Part shown: positions 7,734-16,282 of the stretch, one piece after another
Layout: each line of letters starts with the position of its first letter
Numbering within the stretch: the stretch's first letter is position 1
NCBI GenBank assembly: GCA_943788235.1
Contig: CALSPM010000005.1
Coordinates: 62,001-126,000 of the forward strand
Reading direction: 5' to 3'
From: an uncultured Cyclobacteriaceae bacterium
Lineage (GTDB): Bacteria; Bacteroidota; Bacteroidia; Cytophagales; Cyclobacteriaceae
DNA length: 64,000 nt
Notes under the pieces: generated by a model
What the model saw: the letters and a program-made list of their open reading frames with translations, nothing else
Told to the model about the DNA's origin: nothing
Databases searched by the model: none
Position numbers and translations under genes: made by a program

Positions 7734-8525
7734 ATGATTCATTACAAAAACAAAGAAGAAATTGAATTGATCAGGGAAAGTGCGTTGATCGTATCACGGA
7801 CCCTAGGTATCCTGGCGGAAATCATACAGCCCGGCATTTCCCCAAAAACATTAGATAAAAAGGCAGAAGAATACATCAGAGATCAAGGCGCCCTACCTGG
7901 TTTTCTAGGTCTCTACGATTTTCCAGCCACCTTATGTATTTCAATCAATGAACAAGTCGTACATGGCATTCCCGGCGACAAACCATTGATCGATGGAGAC
8001 ATCATTTCGGTAGATTGTGGCGCATTAAAAAATAACTATTATGGAGATCACGCCTTTACCTTTGCCGTCGGTGAAATTTCCGATAAAATTAAAAAATTAT
8101 TGCGCATTACCAAAGAGAGTCTTTACCTAGGCATTGAACAAATGGTCGTGGGTAAACGCATCGGAGACATTGGTTATGCCGTCCAGCACCATGCTGAAAA
8201 GAATCGGTTTGGAGTCGTACGGCAACTGGTAGGACATGGGCTTGGTAAAAAAATGCATGAAGCTCCAGAGGTGCCCAACTTCGGAAAAAGAGGCAGTGGT
8301 CGTAAAATAAAAGAAGGCCTGGTGCTGGCTATTGAGCCCATGGTCAACCTAGGTACCAAAAATGTAATTCAATTAGCCGATGGTTGGACCATTGTTACAG
8401 CAGACCGGAAACCCTCTGCTCATTTTGAACACAACGTCGCGGTGGTAGATGGGCAACCTGAAATACTTTCAACCTTCCAATATATAGAAGAAGCCCTCAT
8501 GAAGAAGCAAGCTTCTTTCATTTAA
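7734..8525 (+). CDS. map: Methionine aminopeptidase type I
   Basis: A 263-aa cytoplasmic metalloprotease that removes the initiator Met from nascent proteins. All five metal ligands are present at E. coli positions minus three: Asp94, Asp105, His168, Glu201 and Glu232. The pita-bread motifs are clear: ISVDCGALKNNYYGDHAFTF, GHGLGKKMHEAPEVPNFG and AIEPMVNLG. There is no N-terminal zinc-finger extension. It has its own -7 box downstream of a terminator. The ClC gene follows 34 bases later on the same strand. Confidence 0.96.
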   Translation: MIHYKNKEEIELIRESALIVSRTLGILAEIIQPGISPKTLDKKAEEYIRDQGALPGFLGLYDFPATLCISINEQVVHGIPGDKPLIDGDIISVDCGALKNNYYGDHAFTFAVGEISDKIKKLLRITKESLYLGIEQMVVGKRIGDIGYAVQHHAEKNRFGVVRQLVGHGLGKKMHEAPEVPNFGKRGSGRKIKEGLVLAIEPMVNLGTKNVIQLADGWTIVTADRKPSAHFEHNVAVVDGQPEILSTFQYIEEALMKKQASFI

Positions 8526-8559
8526 TTTAATAATACCTAATTAATGGCTGTCTAATAAT

Positions 8560-10344
8560 ATGAATTCACACAACCCCTTAATGCCCTTCCTCATTTGGCG
8601 TCTCAAACACATCAATGACAACAATTTCACCTTGATCATTGCAGGTTTTGTGGGCATCTTGGCAGGGCTGGCGGCGGTGGCCCTCAAGACAACGGTTCAC
8701 TTCATTGAGCAGGTCCTTCAAAATAATATTGAGGTAACAGGTTGGAAATATTTATGGGTATTTTATCCTGCGATGGGTATTTTATTGGCCGTATTTATTG
8801 CCAAATACGTACTGCAAGACATTACCGGACATGGGATCAGTAAAGTTTTATACGCCATCTCCAAAAGGTCTTCCATCATTCGTAAAACAAGGATGTATTC
8901 AAACATGCTCACCAGTGCTATTACAGTGGGCTTTGGTGGCTCGGCTGGCTTGGAGGCCCCTATTGTCGTCACGGGCTCTGCCATAGGATCCAACTTAGCC
9001 CGTCTGGCCCATCTTGATTACAAAAAAAGAACATTAATGATTGGGTGTGGTGCCGCCGCCGCAGTATCGGCTATTTTCAATTCTCCTATCGCAGGTGTCA
9101 TTTTTGCCGTTGAAGTCATGTTGACCGATGTGACTATAAATAAATTTATTCCCATCTTAATTGCCTCAGTATGCGGTCAACTGATGTCCTTAATTTTGCT
9201 CGGCGATGATATTTTGTTTTCCTTCAAGCTCACTGAAGAGTTTTCTGCTTGGTCTACTCCCTACTATCTATTATTGGGTCTTTGTTGTGGTGCCGCATCA
9301 GTGTATTTTACCCGGATGCTTTCACGGACCGAAGATGGCATCCAAAAAATTAAAAACCCTTTTGTTAGAGCCCTTTTAGGAGGTCTTTCTTTAGGGTTAT
9401 TACTCTTGGTTTTTCCTTCTCTATATGGCGAAGGTTACCATATGGTCATTAATCTCTTGAAGGGTGCACCTACCTCATTGTTTGAATCTCATTATTTTAC
9501 TGAACTCTCTGGGACTACCCATCAATGGTTTGTTCCCCTCGCGCTTTTATGTCTTATTTTCCTTAAACCCATCGCTACAGGTTTAACGGTGGGTGCAGGA
9601 GGTAGCGGAGGTATTTTTGCCCCCTCTTTATACACGGGCGGATTGGTAGGCTTTTTAGTTGGGCTGATTTTTGAATGGATTTATCCCGAAGCTCCCGTCA
9701 ACTTAAGCCATTTTACCCTCGTGGGCATGTGTGGGGTCATGAGTGGCGTACTTCATGCTCCTTTAACGGCCATTTTTCTAATTGCCGAGATTACCAGTGG
9801 CTATTTGTTATTTGTTCCCCTGATGCTCGTTTCCGCCATCTCCTATGTGACCGTCACCTATTTTGAAAAACATTCTATTTATATGCGAAACCTGATCAAG
9901 CGCGGAGACATCGTGGTCAATGATCGAGACAAAATGGTTTTGAATAAAATCAGTTTAAAAAAGATGATTGAAAAAGATCTACTCACCATCGCTCCTGATG
10001 CTACGCTCAACGAATTAATTCCGCTGTTCAAAAAAAGTACGCGCAATATTTTTCCCGTTGTTAACGAAGATGGAGCATTGCAAGGGATAATCACGTTAGA
10101 CAATATTCGTGAAATTATGTTTGACGAATCCCAGAGAAATCATGTAACGATAAATACACTCATGACCCAAGTGTCTACCCACGTTTCATCCTATGACAAT
10201 ATGCAAACCGTGATGGATAAGTTTGAAATCTCCCATGCTTGGAATTTACCCGTAATAGATGACGGAAAATACATAGGATTTCTCTCTAAATCCAGAATTT
10301 TCAATACTTATCGCACACATCTTATTAGGCAAACCAAAGAGTAA
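8560..10344 (+). CDS. ClC-family chloride channel/antiporter with C-terminal CBS pair
   Basis: A 594-aa inner-membrane protein. Residues about 25-440 form the ClC transmembrane core. The gating-Glu motif appears as GGSAGLEAPIVVTGSAIGSN (G-x-E-x-P), and a later selectivity motif as GAGGSGGIFAPSLYTGG. Residues about 465-590 hold two CBS domains (LTIAPDATLNELIPLF; then NMQTVMDKFEISHAWNLPVI), adenosine-binding regulatory modules. With the gating Glu present it could be an H+/Cl- exchanger; channel versus exchanger cannot be settled by reading. The decayed SulP fragment lies downstream on the other strand, but no functional link is implied. Confidence 0.92.
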   Translation: MNSHNPLMPFLIWRLKHINDNNFTLIIAGFVGILAGLAAVALKTTVHFIEQVLQNNIEVTGWKYLWVFYPAMGILLAVFIAKYVLQDITGHGISKVLYAISKRSSIIRKTRMYSNMLTSAITVGFGGSAGLEAPIVVTGSAIGSNLARLAHLDYKKRTLMIGCGAAAAVSAIFNSPIAGVIFAVEVMLTDVTINKFIPILIASVCGQLMSLILLGDDILFSFKLTEEFSAWSTPYYLLLGLCCGAASVYFTRMLSRTEDGIQKIKNPFVRALLGGLSLGLLLLVFPSLYGEGYHMVINLLKGAPTSLFESHYFTELSGTTHQWFVPLALLCLIFLKPIATGLTVGAGGSGGIFAPSLYTGGLVGFLVGLIFEWIYPEAPVNLSHFTLVGMCGVMSGVLHAPLTAIFLIAEITSGYLLFVPLMLVSAISYVTVTYFEKHSIYMRNLIKRGDIVVNDRDKMVLNKISLKKMIEKDLLTIAPDATLNELIPLFKKSTRNIFPVVNEDGALQGIITLDNIREIMFDESQRNHVTINTLMTQVSTHVSSYDNMQTVMDKFEISHAWNLPVIDDGKYIGFLSKSRIFNTYRTHLIRQTKE

Positions 10345-10645
10345 TTCATGATTTGGTCATAATAAATTAATAATCAATGAGTTAATAGTTATCCACACTT
10401 TTTTTTATTAATTGAATATTTATAAATAACTGTTAATCAGTATTTTATGTCTTACCCCATTTTTTTCAGTGTATAACTTACTAAATGTTAATAAGGAGAA
10501 TAGGACCTTTTGGACATGGACCTAGCCTTTCATATCCCATTCGACTCACAAGCCTTTTACTTAATAATTACACGAATTTGCCTGATCAAGTAAGCTGAGT
10601 TTTTAAATAAACTCCACAGGCCTTTAAATCATCAAATGATACCGT
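10345..10645. other. Gene-free AT-rich stretch after the ClC gene
   Basis: No convincing gene. It contains one perfect DnaA-box sequence (TTATCCACA, 10389-10397) next to an AT-rich run, but no second box. A 25-codon ORF at 10516-10593 is weak (see rejected items). It may be eroded coding DNA like the adjacent pseudogene. Confidence 0.5.
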
Positions 10646-10959
10646 TCACTCGTTCCCATCCAGTATCGGGCCAAATTGTCCATAGCGCTTTTTAAGTTGA
10701 CCTGATGACCCGGTAAATAATACCTTGATTTTTTGTCTATGAAACGTGGCTAAGGCCACATGCAACAACTCCAAACCTGATTGGTCCATTTAAGCCACTC
10801 TTTCAAATCTATTGATCTCCGTTTCAACCTTATGGTTTTATCCAAAAACTCCGTTAACCCATGAGTCAAACCGAAAAACAAGGGGCCAAACAGGTCCTGT
10901 ACATACACCCCACTGAGCTCCTGTTTAGAAAGCTGAAATCCTTTTTTTGCATAATTTTT
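10646..10959 (-). pseudogene. Decayed STAS-domain fragment of a SulP anion transporter
   Basis: Translating the minus strand gives recognisable pieces of a SulP C-terminus in two frames. The first frame (10959 down to about 10830) has YVQDLFGPLFFGLTHGLTEF, matching the SulP linker and first STAS strand (D-L-x-G-P-L-F-F-G). Near 10825-10835 the match moves to another frame, with FERVA, a TAA stop at 10790-10792 where a Tyr or Phe is expected, then MDQSGLELLHVALATFHRQK and IKVLFTGSSGQLKKRYGQFG before the final stop at 10646. MDQSG is the hallmark STAS loop. The membrane domain is missing, as mazG occupies the upstream DNA. At least one frameshift, one nonsense codon and truncation mean it is dead. 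Its original substrate (sulfate, bicarbonate) is unknown. Confidence 0.75.
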
Positions 10960-10985
10960 TCATCATGATTTATGTATAAAATCTT

Positions 10986-11804
10986 CTAATTTTTTTCATT
11001 ATTTTTAGCCTTCTCCCAATAAATATCCATTTCTGACAAGGTCATTTCAGCAAGTGATTTTCCTTCTCTTTTTGATGCTCTTTCTAAATATTGAAATCTT
11101 TTAATAAATTTTTTATTGGTCCGCTCAAGTGCCTCTTCTGGATTAATATCTTGAAATCGTGCATAGTTAATCAAGGAAAATAATACGTCTCCAAACTCCT
11201 CATTCTTAAGTTTTGAATTTACTGTTTCCGCTTGGGTTTCGGCCTTAAATTCTTTGATTTCTTCTTCTACTTTGTCCCAAACTTGATCTCCGTTTTCCCA
11301 ATCAAATCCTACTCCGCTCGCCTTTTCCTGAATTCGCATCGCTTTCACCAGGGCCGGTAAGGATCGAGGAACCCCCCCAAGTACCGATGTATTTCCCTTT
11401 TCTTTTAGCTTGATCTGCTCCCAATTGGCTTTCACCGCAGCCTCATCCTCAGCGAGGGTATCTCCATAAATATGGGGATGCCTTCGAATTAATTTATCAC
11501 ATATCCCGTCCAAGATCGACGCCATATCAAAAGCTTTTTTTTCAGCAGCTAATCTCGCATAAAAGGTCAAATGCAACATAAGATCTCCCAACTCCTCTTT
11601 TACCGCCTCTAAATCGCTCTCTAATATGGCATCGGACAGCTCATAAGTTTCTTCAATGGTCAGGTGTCGTAGGCTCTCCATGGTTTGCTTTTTATCCCAT
11701 GGACAATTTTCTCTAAGCTCATCCATAATGGTAAGTAACCTATCAAAGGCTGCTAATTTATCAGATCTTTCAAGGTCTGGGTACTTAATTATTTTCTTAG
11801 TCAT
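10986..11804 (-). CDS. mazG: MazG nucleoside triphosphate pyrophosphohydrolase
   Basis: A 272-aa all-alpha enzyme that hydrolyses NTPs and dNTPs to monophosphate and pyrophosphate, a house-cleaning role. The N-terminal MazG domain (about 18-125) has CPWDKKQTMESLRHLTIEET with the metal-binding EE..E..D pattern (ETYELSDAI; EELGDLMLHL). A second MazG-like half (about 165-262) has EEEIKEFKAE and NEEFGDVLFSLINYARF, also with acidic EExxE and ExxD ligands. Length and tandem layout match E. coli MazG. The ATG at 11804 follows an AT-rich divergent region shared with the small gene at 11880. Its 3' end abuts the SulP relic. Confidence 0.94.
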   Translation of the reverse strand: MTKKIIKYPDLERSDKLAAFDRLLTIMDELRENCPWDKKQTMESLRHLTIEETYELSDAILESDLEAVKEELGDLMLHLTFYARLAAEKKAFDMASILDGICDKLIRRHPHIYGDTLAEDEAAVKANWEQIKLKEKGNTSVLGGVPRSLPALVKAMRIQEKASGVGFDWENGDQVWDKVEEEIKEFKAETQAETVNSKLKNEEFGDVLFSLINYARFQDINPEEALERTNKKFIKRFQYLERASKREGKSLAEMTLSEMDIYWEKAKNNEKN

Positions 11805-11858
11805 ATCAAAAAGTAAATCTTAATCCGCAACTTTTGTAAAGTTAACCTTCTGAGTCAT

Positions 11859-11866
11859 TAACTTTG
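11859..11866 (+). promoter_or_regulatory. -7 promoter element of the small membrane-protein gene
   Basis: TAACTTTG, exact TAnnTTTG match, 13 bases before the ATG at 11880, implying a very short leader. Confidence 0.5.
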
Positions 11867-11879
11867 CACTGTATAATAT

Positions 11880-12110
11880 ATGATCACAGTATTCTTAGGC
11901 ATTGGTTTTGTTGCGCTCTTTTTTGTGGGCATGTCGGTTCGCTTGATTTTCTTAAATAAAGGAGAGTTTAAAGGTACTTGTGCATCGCAAAACCCTTTCC
12001 TTAATCCAGAAGGAGCTGCTTGCGGCTATTGTGGCAAAACTGTCATCGCAGGAGCTCCCTGTGAAAAAAATGAATCTGAAGTAACTAAAATATTGGAAAA
12101 ATTCAACTGA
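11880..12110 (+). CDS. Small membrane protein with Cys-rich tail
   Basis: A 76-aa protein of unknown function. Residues 3-27 form one transmembrane helix (VFLGIGFVALFFVGMSVRLI). The soluble tail has four cysteines (C34, then the set ACGYCGKTVIAGAPC) and a charged C-terminus. The CxxC suggests redox or metal binding. Small one-helix proteins of this kind are widespread in Bacteroidota and often annotated only as membrane or secreted proteins. It sits 44 bases before the glmM-type gene, so co-transcription is possible. No specific function can be given. Confidence 0.75.
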   Translation: MITVFLGIGFVALFFVGMSVRLIFLNKGEFKGTCASQNPFLNPEGAACGYCGKTVIAGAPCEKNESEVTKILEKFN

Positions 12111-12154
12111 ATTCAACAACTCGTAATATTCAAAATGCCTAAATATACTAAAAA

Positions 12155-13537
12155 TTGACGTTAATAAAATCTATTGCTGGTATCCGCGGAACCATCGGCG
12201 GAAGTCCAGGGGAAACCTTATCCCCATTAGATGTAGTCAAATATGCTGCTGCTTTCGGTGAAATCCTTAAAACAAAATTTAAGAATCCTAAGGTCGTCAT
12301 TGGACGTGACGCAAGGCCTTCCGGTCCTATGATTGGGGCCCTATTATCCAATACGTTGATTGCCCAAGGTATTGATATAATTGATACGGGATTGAGTACC
12401 ACGCCTACCGTTGAGATGGCTGTCGTTGCTGAGCAAGCACAAGGAGGGATCGTTATCACTGCAAGCCATAATCCCATTGGTTGGAATGCCCTAAAACTCT
12501 TAACCGACGCCGGCGAATTTATTTCAGCGGAGTTGGGCGCAGAAGTTCTCAAGCGTGCAGAAGCAGGTAATTATTCTTTTGAAGAAAGTAAAAATATTGG
12601 GAAAATTATTTCCTCAGAGGTCACCATTATGGATCACATTGAGAAAATTCTTCAATTGACCCTAGTAGATGTCCCGAGCATAAAGGCTAAAAAATTCAAA
12701 GTCATATTAGACGCCGTGAATAGCACGGGAGGAATTGCCATTCCCCTGTTGCTAGCAAAACTGGGGGTCGAAGTGCTTCAAATAAATGGCGAGCCGAATG
12801 GCCTCTTTGCACATAATCCTGAACCCTTACCCGAAAACATCGGACAAATTTGCAAAGAGATAGAAAAGGGCAAGTTTGATCTGGGTATTGTCGTAGATCC
12901 GGACGTGGATCGATTGGCTTTGGTCAGTGAAAATGGAGAGCCTTTTGGTGAGGAATACACGTTGGTAGCCGTAAGTGATTATGTGCTTTCTAAAACACCC
13001 GGCAATACGGTTTCTAATCTAAGCAGCACCCAGGCGTTAAAGGTCGTGACGGAAAAACGCAAGGGAATTTATCACCCCGCTGCCGTAGGAGAGGTCAACG
13101 TCGTCGCCAAAATGAAAGAAGTAGCTGCCGTAATTGGCGGAGAGGGCAATGGTGGGATTATCTATCCTGAATTGCATTATGGCAGAGACGCTTTGGTCGG
13201 AATTGCCCTGTTTCTTTCACATTTGGCTCAGTTCGGTCGTCCAGCTTCGGTCTTACGAAGGCAATATCCCAATTATTTCATCTCAAAAAATAAAATTGAA
13301 CTCACGCCAGAAATCAATATTGATGCCATTTTGGAAGCGCTTAAAAATAAGTATGCCAAACATCCCATCAACACTACCGATGGCCTGAAAATAGAATTTG
13401 ATCATGATTGGATCCATCTGAGAAAATCAAATACCGAACCCATCATAAGAATTTTTGCAGAATCGGAAAGTCTGGTGACCGCTGATCATCTAGCAAATAA
13501 AATTATTTTAGATATTAAAGAAATAATGACTGATTGA
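12155..13537 (+). CDS. glmM: Phosphoglucosamine mutase/phosphomannomutase family enzyme
   Basis: A 460-aa alpha-D-phosphohexomutase. Catalytic phosphoserine Ser104 lies in TASHNPIGWN; the Mg-binding loop DPDVDR is at 248-253; the sugar-binding loop is GGEGNGGIIYP; the C-terminal phosphate-binding loop is RKSNTEPIIRIFAES. Bacteroidota use this form as GlmM, converting glucosamine-6-phosphate to glucosamine-1-phosphate for peptidoglycan and LPS precursors, but phosphomannomutase activity cannot be excluded. The start is TTG at 12155 (M-T-L-I-K-S-I-A-G-I-R-G), the position at which relatives start; no ATG fits. The 3' end nearly touches the cysteine desulfurase gene. Confidence 0.9.
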   Translation: MTLIKSIAGIRGTIGGSPGETLSPLDVVKYAAAFGEILKTKFKNPKVVIGRDARPSGPMIGALLSNTLIAQGIDIIDTGLSTTPTVEMAVVAEQAQGGIVITASHNPIGWNALKLLTDAGEFISAELGAEVLKRAEAGNYSFEESKNIGKIISSEVTIMDHIEKILQLTLVDVPSIKAKKFKVILDAVNSTGGIAIPLLLAKLGVEVLQINGEPNGLFAHNPEPLPENIGQICKEIEKGKFDLGIVVDPDVDRLALVSENGEPFGEEYTLVAVSDYVLSKTPGNTVSNLSSTQALKVVTEKRKGIYHPAAVGEVNVVAKMKEVAAVIGGEGNGGIIYPELHYGRDALVGIALFLSHLAQFGRPASVLRRQYPNYFISKNKIELTPEINIDAILEALKNKYAKHPINTTDGLKIEFDHDWIHLRKSNTEPIIRIFAESESLVTADHLANKIILDIKEIMTD

Positions 13538-13551
13538 TTAATTTACCCTTG

Positions 13552-14691
13552 ATGAAGGTATATTTAGACAACGCAGCCACTACTCCCCTCGACCCTATGG
13601 TCTTTGAGGCCATGAAACCGCTGATGCTTAAACATTTTGGAAATCCTTCTTCTATCCATGGTCATGGTCGCGCGGTGAGGTCTCATATCGAAAGATCCCG
13701 AAGCAAAGTCGCTGCTTTATTAAAAACATCTCCAGGTGAAATCTTTTTCACTTCTGGCGGAACAGAAGCCGATAATTCGGCCCTTTCCGGTTGTGTAAAC
13801 ACCCTGGGAGTAGATCACATCATTACCTCTAAAATTGAACATCATGCGGTATTGCACACTGCAGAACTCTTGGCTCAGCGCAACCGTTTGAAATTAAGCT
13901 TTGTTAATTTAAAAGAAGCCGGTCAAATTCATCTAGAACATTTAGAAATGCTGTTGAAGATCCCTTCAAAAAAAACATTGGTCTCTCTAATGCATGCCAA
14001 TAATGAAATCGGCAATCTCAATGACTTAGAGAAAATAGGTACCTTGGCCCATCAACACGAGGCCTTGTTTCATACCGATACCATACAAACCATGGGCCAT
14101 ATTGACCTCGATTTATCACTTTTACCGGTAGATTTTTTGGTCGGTTCTGCCCATAAATTCAATGGGCCTAAAGGAGTTGGATTTCTTTATGTCAATTACC
14201 GTCATAAAATCAATCCCTTTATAAACGGAGGGGCACAAGAAAGAAACATGCGGGGAGGCACCGAAAATGTTTATGGAATTGTGGGACTTGCAAAAGCCTT
14301 AGAAATTGCCTGCGAAGAGCTAGAAGTACAAAAAGCTCAAATCAAAAAGCTCAAAAAATACATGATTGATCAATTGATGAAAAAAATTCCTGGCGTTCAA
14401 TTCAATGGACAATGTGCTGATCTTAATCAGAGCCTGTACACAATATTAAATGTTTGTTTGCCGCCCACATCCCATAATGAAATGCTCCTTTTTAATTTAG
14501 ATATCTCTGGAATTTCTGCCTCCGGTGGAAGCGCCTGCTCTAGTGGATCAAATATCGGTTCTCATGTGTTAGCTGAATTGAATCGAGATCCTAAGAGGGG
14601 TGCCGTAAGGTTCTCTTTTAGTAAGTACAACAACCTAGAAGAAATTGATTATACGGTAGCGGCCCTCAGCAAGCTGATGCGTCCCAAATAA
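13552..14691 (+). CDS. Cysteine desulfurase (NifS/IscS-like class V aminotransferase)
   Basis: A 379-aa PLP enzyme that takes sulfur from L-cysteine for Fe-S clusters or thionucleosides, giving alanine. It starts MKVYLDNAATTPLDP, the classic opening. The PLP-Lys is Lys202 in GSAHKFNGPKG. The catalytic Cys lies in SGGSACSSGS on the mobile loop. His in SKIEHHAVLHT stacks on PLP. The frame is open from a TTG at 13534 that would overlap glmM by four bases, but the ATG at 13552 gives the standard N-terminus. It is downstream of glmM by 14 bases and probably co-transcribed. No iscU is adjacent, so the acceptor is unknown. Confidence 0.92.
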   Translation: MKVYLDNAATTPLDPMVFEAMKPLMLKHFGNPSSIHGHGRAVRSHIERSRSKVAALLKTSPGEIFFTSGGTEADNSALSGCVNTLGVDHIITSKIEHHAVLHTAELLAQRNRLKLSFVNLKEAGQIHLEHLEMLLKIPSKKTLVSLMHANNEIGNLNDLEKIGTLAHQHEALFHTDTIQTMGHIDLDLSLLPVDFLVGSAHKFNGPKGVGFLYVNYRHKINPFINGGAQERNMRGGTENVYGIVGLAKALEIACEELEVQKAQIKKLKKYMIDQLMKKIPGVQFNGQCADLNQSLYTILNVCLPPTSHNEMLLFNLDISGISASGGSACSSGSNIGSHVLAELNRDPKRGAVRFSFSKYNNLEEIDYTVAALSKLMRPK

Positions 14692-14707
14692 TCTATCTCC
14701 CATTTTG

Positions 14708-16225
14708 CTATTCTGGCGCCATAGTCATGATGGCTCCAATCAGTTTAATCCCATACCACAGGTTTTCTATCCTTATATTTTCATTGGCGGCATGTTGATT
14801 GTTATCATGATTGGCGATTGGCACAACTAGCGCTGGCTTTTTCAACACATCTGTGAATAAATACAAGGGTAATGATCCCCCCAGGGTGGGCAATAAGATT
14901 AAATCCTCTCCTACCACCTCTTGTACCCTCGACACAATATGCTGTGCATGTGGGTTGTTCATAGAGGTCCGTGCCGCAGGATAACCATGCCCTCTGACAA
15001 CTTTAGCGATTTTAGGATACGCCAAACGGGTCGCCTCATCAGGGTCTTCGCGTACGATGTGATAGCCTTGCTTAACCATGTGCTTTTCTGCAAGATCAAT
15101 CATTTTATCCGGGTCATTTCCTTTAACGAGCCTGATACCAATGGAAGCAGTCGCGCTTGCTGGGATGACATTTCTTGCCTTAGTTCCTACTTTACCACTA
15201 TTGATTCCCTTGATGGTAAGGGAAGGATACAAAAGACGTTCATAAAGCGTCTCGGATCCCTCCGTATCGTTCAGCCCTAATTCTTTTTTGAGTTGCGCAT
15301 CGATTTGTGGGATGTTGGCCATAGATTCTATTTCATAGGTGCTCAACGGATCTACATCATCATAAAATCCCTCAATGGAGACATTGCCATTTTCATCTTT
15401 CATGCTGGCAATCAATGAAGACAGCATTTGTCCCGGCACCGGAGCCCAGTTTCCATAATGGCCACTGTGCAAGGACCTATTAGACCCGTAAGTCGTCACC
15501 TCAAATCCCGTAACCCCTCGAACCCCAAAAACTAATTGTGGTTTTCTCGACTGGTGGATTGGCCCATCACAAAACATCCACAAATCGATCGCTTCAAGTA
15601 ATTTCGAATGATCTTCCAGATAGGATCTAAGATGCTCAGATCCTGCCTCTTCTTGACCTTCAAAGAAAAAAACAAAATTAGACGTGGGCTCAATCCCTTC
15701 CGCTTGCATGGCATCAATCGCCGCCAAGATACCAATAATAGGACCCTTATCATCGCCTGCTGACCTCGCGTAAATACGAGATACAGGATCTATTTTTTCA
15801 CCCTCTTTTGGAAAGGGTATCTCTACCCCGCCATCTGCTAAGGATTTATCATACATTTTAGGCGTCCAGGGATCGTGTTTCCATCGCGTTTTGTCTACGG
15901 GTTGACCATCGTAATGTACGTAAAATGCAAGCGTTCGGGTCGCCTTTTTTGACTCCAAATAGCCATAGACGATGGGAGGGGTGCCCGGATGCTCCAACAA
16001 TTGTGTCGAAATGCCTCGATCAGTCAATTCGCCCATGATATACTGGGCATTTTTGTTGATATTGGGCAGATCATACGCTACATTGGGGATCTTCAATAAA
16101 GAAACAAATTCTTCTACAATATAGGCTCCTTGTGCGTCGATGTGCCGGTCAAATAAGGTGACGTCAGTTTGCGCCGCTGCGCTTGCTACCAACAATAAAG
16201 AACAGACAGTAAGGATGCTTTTCAT
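14708..16225 (-). CDS. Secreted M20-family metallopeptidase (dipeptidase-like)
   Basis: About 505 aa with a signal peptide (MKSILTVCSLLLVASAAAQ). Di-zinc M20 motifs: HYDGQPVD (His-x-Asp), SAGDDKGP with the bridging Asp, FEGQEEAGS with catalytic and ligand Glu, an Asp ligand in FCDGP, and a C-terminal His in NHDNNQHAANE. Between them is the usual dimerisation or lid domain (about 215-370). Such exported enzymes hydrolyse dipeptides or carnosine-like substrates in the periplasm; specificity is not deducible. An upstream ATG gives an N-terminal extension, but the Met at 16225 starts the signal peptide and is preferred. It is convergent with the cysteine desulfurase gene. Confidence 0.9.
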   Translation of the reverse strand: MKSILTVCSLLLVASAAAQTDVTLFDRHIDAQGAYIVEEFVSLLKIPNVAYDLPNINKNAQYIMGELTDRGISTQLLEHPGTPPIVYGYLESKKATRTLAFYVHYDGQPVDKTRWKHDPWTPKMYDKSLADGGVEIPFPKEGEKIDPVSRIYARSAGDDKGPIIGILAAIDAMQAEGIEPTSNFVFFFEGQEEAGSEHLRSYLEDHSKLLEAIDLWMFCDGPIHQSRKPQLVFGVRGVTGFEVTTYGSNRSLHSGHYGNWAPVPGQMLSSLIASMKDENGNVSIEGFYDDVDPLSTYEIESMANIPQIDAQLKKELGLNDTEGSETLYERLLYPSLTIKGINSGKVGTKARNVIPASATASIGIRLVKGNDPDKMIDLAEKHMVKQGYHIVREDPDEATRLAYPKIAKVVRGHGYPAARTSMNNPHAQHIVSRVQEVVGEDLILLPTLGGSLPLYLFTDVLKKPALVVPIANHDNNQHAANENIRIENLWYGIKLIGAIMTMAPE

Positions 16226-16282
16226 AATAGTAAGATAAAAAAAAGCAGTCATTTAATTTAAATAACCCTTCAATTATTCCTA

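Noticed and set aside
10389-10397. Perfect DnaA box TTATCCACA in an AT-rich gap, possible replication origin
   Set aside because: Only one box is seen; an origin normally has several plus an unwinding element and usual neighbours such as dnaA. A single 9-mer occurs by chance.
10516-10593. 25-codon ORF preceded by AAGGAGAA
   Set aside because: The purine tract is about 17 bases from the ATG, too far for a ribosome site, and the peptide has no pattern. Probably chance in a decaying region.
13534-13551. TTG start for the cysteine desulfurase overlapping glmM
   Set aside because: The ATG at 13552 gives the conserved first residue set; the extension has no homology pattern.
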